From positions 1 to 6,448 of the forward strand of contig DAOVIU010000070.1 in assembly GCA_030673585.1 (NCBI GenBank): a stretch of 6,448 nucleotides of DNA, written 5' to 3'. This document shows positions 5,541-6,448 of the stretch, in pieces (the stretch's first letter is position 1; the number at the start of each line of letters is the position of its first letter). The notes below the pieces were generated by a model, which saw nothing but the letters and a program-made list of their open reading frames with translations, was not told the DNA's origin and did no database searches. This DNA comes from Pseudomonadota bacterium (GTDB lineage: Bacteria; Desulfobacterota; BSN033; G020346125). The position numbers were made by a program, and so were the translations under genes.

Positions 5541-6185
5541 TTAATCAGTTACGGATACCACGGCATAACCAGCCCCCTCTATCTCTTTCCTGATAGGCGA
5601 CGGATTGGTCGTGGCCAATCGAAAGACAACGACCCTCTTCCCCTTTGTGGCGGCTGGAATTGTCATAACACTGATGATGTTGATGGTGTGTTTCTTGATT
5701 AACTGGGCGACCTTAGCCAGGGCACCGGGCTTGTCATCCATCTCCACCTCCATCCTCGAGCTGGGCTCCCCTAAACCAGTGGCCTCCACAAAGGTTTCCA
5801 AGATGTCCGTTTCCGTTATGATACCCAATAACTCCCCTTTCTCATTCACCACGGGAAGGGCGCCAATTTTATGCTCGAAAAGGAGCTTTGCCGCCGATTC
5901 GATGGTGGCCGTAGGCGAAATGGTGATGACGTCCTTTACCATGAGGTCTTCGACGGCGATCTTATTGAGGAGGTATTTGATCTCATAAATAGAGAGCGAT
6001 GTGGCAGGGGAGGGGGAAGCCTGACGCAGGTTTCTGTCTGTAACGATACCGACAAGTTTTCTCCCCTCCACGACGGGAAGGTGTCGGACACCACCTTGCC
6101 TGAGGAGGTTTAACGCCGTTTGAAAGGAATCATCCCGTTTAATGGTTATGGGGGACTTGCTCATTCGATTTTCAACGAGGAGCAT
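5541..6185 (-). CDS. AcuB-like protein: two CBS domains plus ACT domain
   Basis: Cytoplasmic ligand-sensing protein of 214 residues. CBS domain 1 spans about residues 8-58 (MSKSPITIKRDDS, then HLPVVEG, GIVTDRN). CBS domain 2 spans about 79-133 (VEDLMVKDVITISP, then ALPVV, GIITETD). The ACT domain spans about 144-213 (MEVEMDDKPGALAKVAQLI, then INIISV). Both CBS domains keep the T-x-x-D/N ribose-binding pattern (Thr49/Asn52, Thr124/Asp127), so adenine nucleotide binding is plausible; ACT domains usually bind amino acids. Length and domain order match Bacillus AcuB, named for acetoin utilisation, but no acuA, acuC or acetoin gene is in the window, so that role should not be assumed. The start is well supported: GGAGG at 6195-6199, nine nucleotides before the ATG. 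Upstream are a promoter and dyad, downstream a strong terminator, so it may be a regulated single-gene unit. Confidence 0.92.
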   Translation of the reverse strand: MLLVENRMSKSPITIKRDDSFQTALNLLRQGGVRHLPVVEGRKLVGIVTDRNLRQASPSPATSLSIYEIKYLLNKIAVEDLMVKDVITISPTATIESAAKLLFEHKIGALPVVNEKGELLGIITETDILETFVEATGLGEPSSRMEVEMDDKPGALAKVAQLIKKHTINIISVMTIPAATKGKRVVVFRLATTNPSPIRKEIEGAGYAVVSVTD

Positions 6186-6221
6186 TTAGTTATACCTCCC
6201 TTCTCGGTAATGTTCTTGAGG

Positions 6222-6242
6222 CCCAGGGAAGAAAACCCCGGG
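6222..6242 (-). other. Leader hairpin upstream of the AcuB-like gene
   Basis: In transcript direction CCCGGGG pairs with CCCTGGG, seven pairs with one G-U, around a TTTTCTT loop. It lies within the roughly 90-nt leader predicted from the promoter at 6282-6310, about 23 nt upstream of the ribosome binding site. It is too far from the start to mask the site directly. It may be a simple stabilising stem, as I recognise no riboswitch class. Confidence 0.35.
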
Positions 6243-6272
6243 TGAACATCGACCAATGGAAATGGAGAAAAT

Positions 6273-6295
6273 GTATGCCAAATCATCTGGCATAC
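6273..6295. promoter_or_regulatory. Perfect 8-bp dyad, likely operator over the -10 region
   Basis: GTATGCCA at 6273-6280 and TGGCATAC at 6288-6295 are perfect inverted repeats with a 7-nt spacer. Arm length and centre-to-centre distance of 15 nt (about 1.5 helical turns) fit a dimeric helix-turn-helix repressor. It surrounds the -10 hexamer of the promoter at 6282-6310, so binding would block transcription of the AcuB-like gene. The cognate regulator is not identifiable here. Confidence 0.55.
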
Positions 6296-6310
6296 GGGAC
6301 CTGTTGTCAA
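6282..6310 (-). promoter_or_regulatory. Sigma-70-type promoter of the AcuB-like gene
   Basis: On the minus strand a perfect TTGACA -35 (6305-6310) is followed after 17 nt by GATGAT (6282-6287), which matches the -10 consensus at four of six positions. The transcript would start near 6275 and give a leader of about 90 nt. The weak -10 lies exactly in the spacer of the 8-bp dyad at 6273-6295, a typical arrangement for a repressed promoter. Confidence 0.55.
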
Positions 6311-6448
6311 GGGAAAAATCAAGAGTCCCATTGTGTTTTGGGAGAGATCCCCTCGACCTGAGGGCACCCTTTTGGACCTATTTCAATTCCCTGGGATGTG
6401 GGGCTGAAGGGAAAGGGACGGATATTATCGATCATAGAGTTCTGGATA

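Noticed and set aside
6319..6360. Weak hairpins (TCCCA/TGGGA and CCCTC/GAGGG nearby) as a terminator for an upstream gene
   Set aside because: The stems are only five base pairs and the T-run is separated from them by several bases.
6161..6367. 68-codon minus-strand frame across the AcuB-like start
   Set aside because: It overlaps the promoter, dyad, leader and start of a well-supported gene in another frame and has no ribosome binding site or domain.
6319..6447. Open minus-strand frame of 42 codons at the right edge, possibly the 3' end of another gene
   Set aside because: It has no recognisable domain or codon pattern and is short; nothing supports it beyond the lack of stops.

Overview
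The window is a one-directional block of bacterial genes, all on the minus strand, so transcription runs from the right edge to the left. Dense coding, good GGAGG-type ribosome binding sites, HD-GYP and excisionase-type domains, and an intergenic array of TGGAATNN octamers suggest a Gram-negative anaerobe of the Desulfobacterota (former Deltaproteobacteria) type. That assignment is inference from style and remembered similarity, not from a marker gene.

In transcription order the layout is as follows. A promoter at 6282-6310 carries a perfect 8-bp dyad over its -10 region. It precedes an AcuB-like protein with two CBS domains and an ACT domain (5541-6185), which ends in a strong intrinsic terminator (5463-5494). 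Immediately after the terminator comes an exported bifunctional-nuclease (DUF151) domain fused to a PDZ domain (4637-5431). It is followed after 65 nt by a UMF1-type major facilitator transporter (3252-4571). A 519-nt gap (2733-3251) then holds GC-rich hairpins, an imperfect inverted array of octamer repeats and a candidate promoter. Next are a secreted single-HKD phospholipase D/Nuc-like protein (2178-2732), an HTH plus HD-GYP fusion (1260-2054) and a lipid kinase of the diacylglycerol kinase family (145-1074). At the left edge the first codons of another gene (1-17) appear behind their own promoter-like sequence.

The genes do not form an obvious single pathway. The CBS-ACT sensor and the HD-GYP protein look like small-molecule or second-messenger signalling. 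The two predicted exported nucleases, the transporter and the lipid kinase point to the cell envelope. Several starts were moved downstream of the longest open frame because of ribosome binding sites, signal peptides, a terminator or a promoter. The 263 nt to the right of the AcuB-like gene hold only its promoter, dyad and leader hairpin. I found no rRNA, tRNA, CRISPR array, transposase or clear disrupted gene. I see no convincing new multi-gene system. The most unusual items are the DNA-binding HD-GYP fusion, the exported nuclease-PDZ protein, the promoter dyad and the octamer element.
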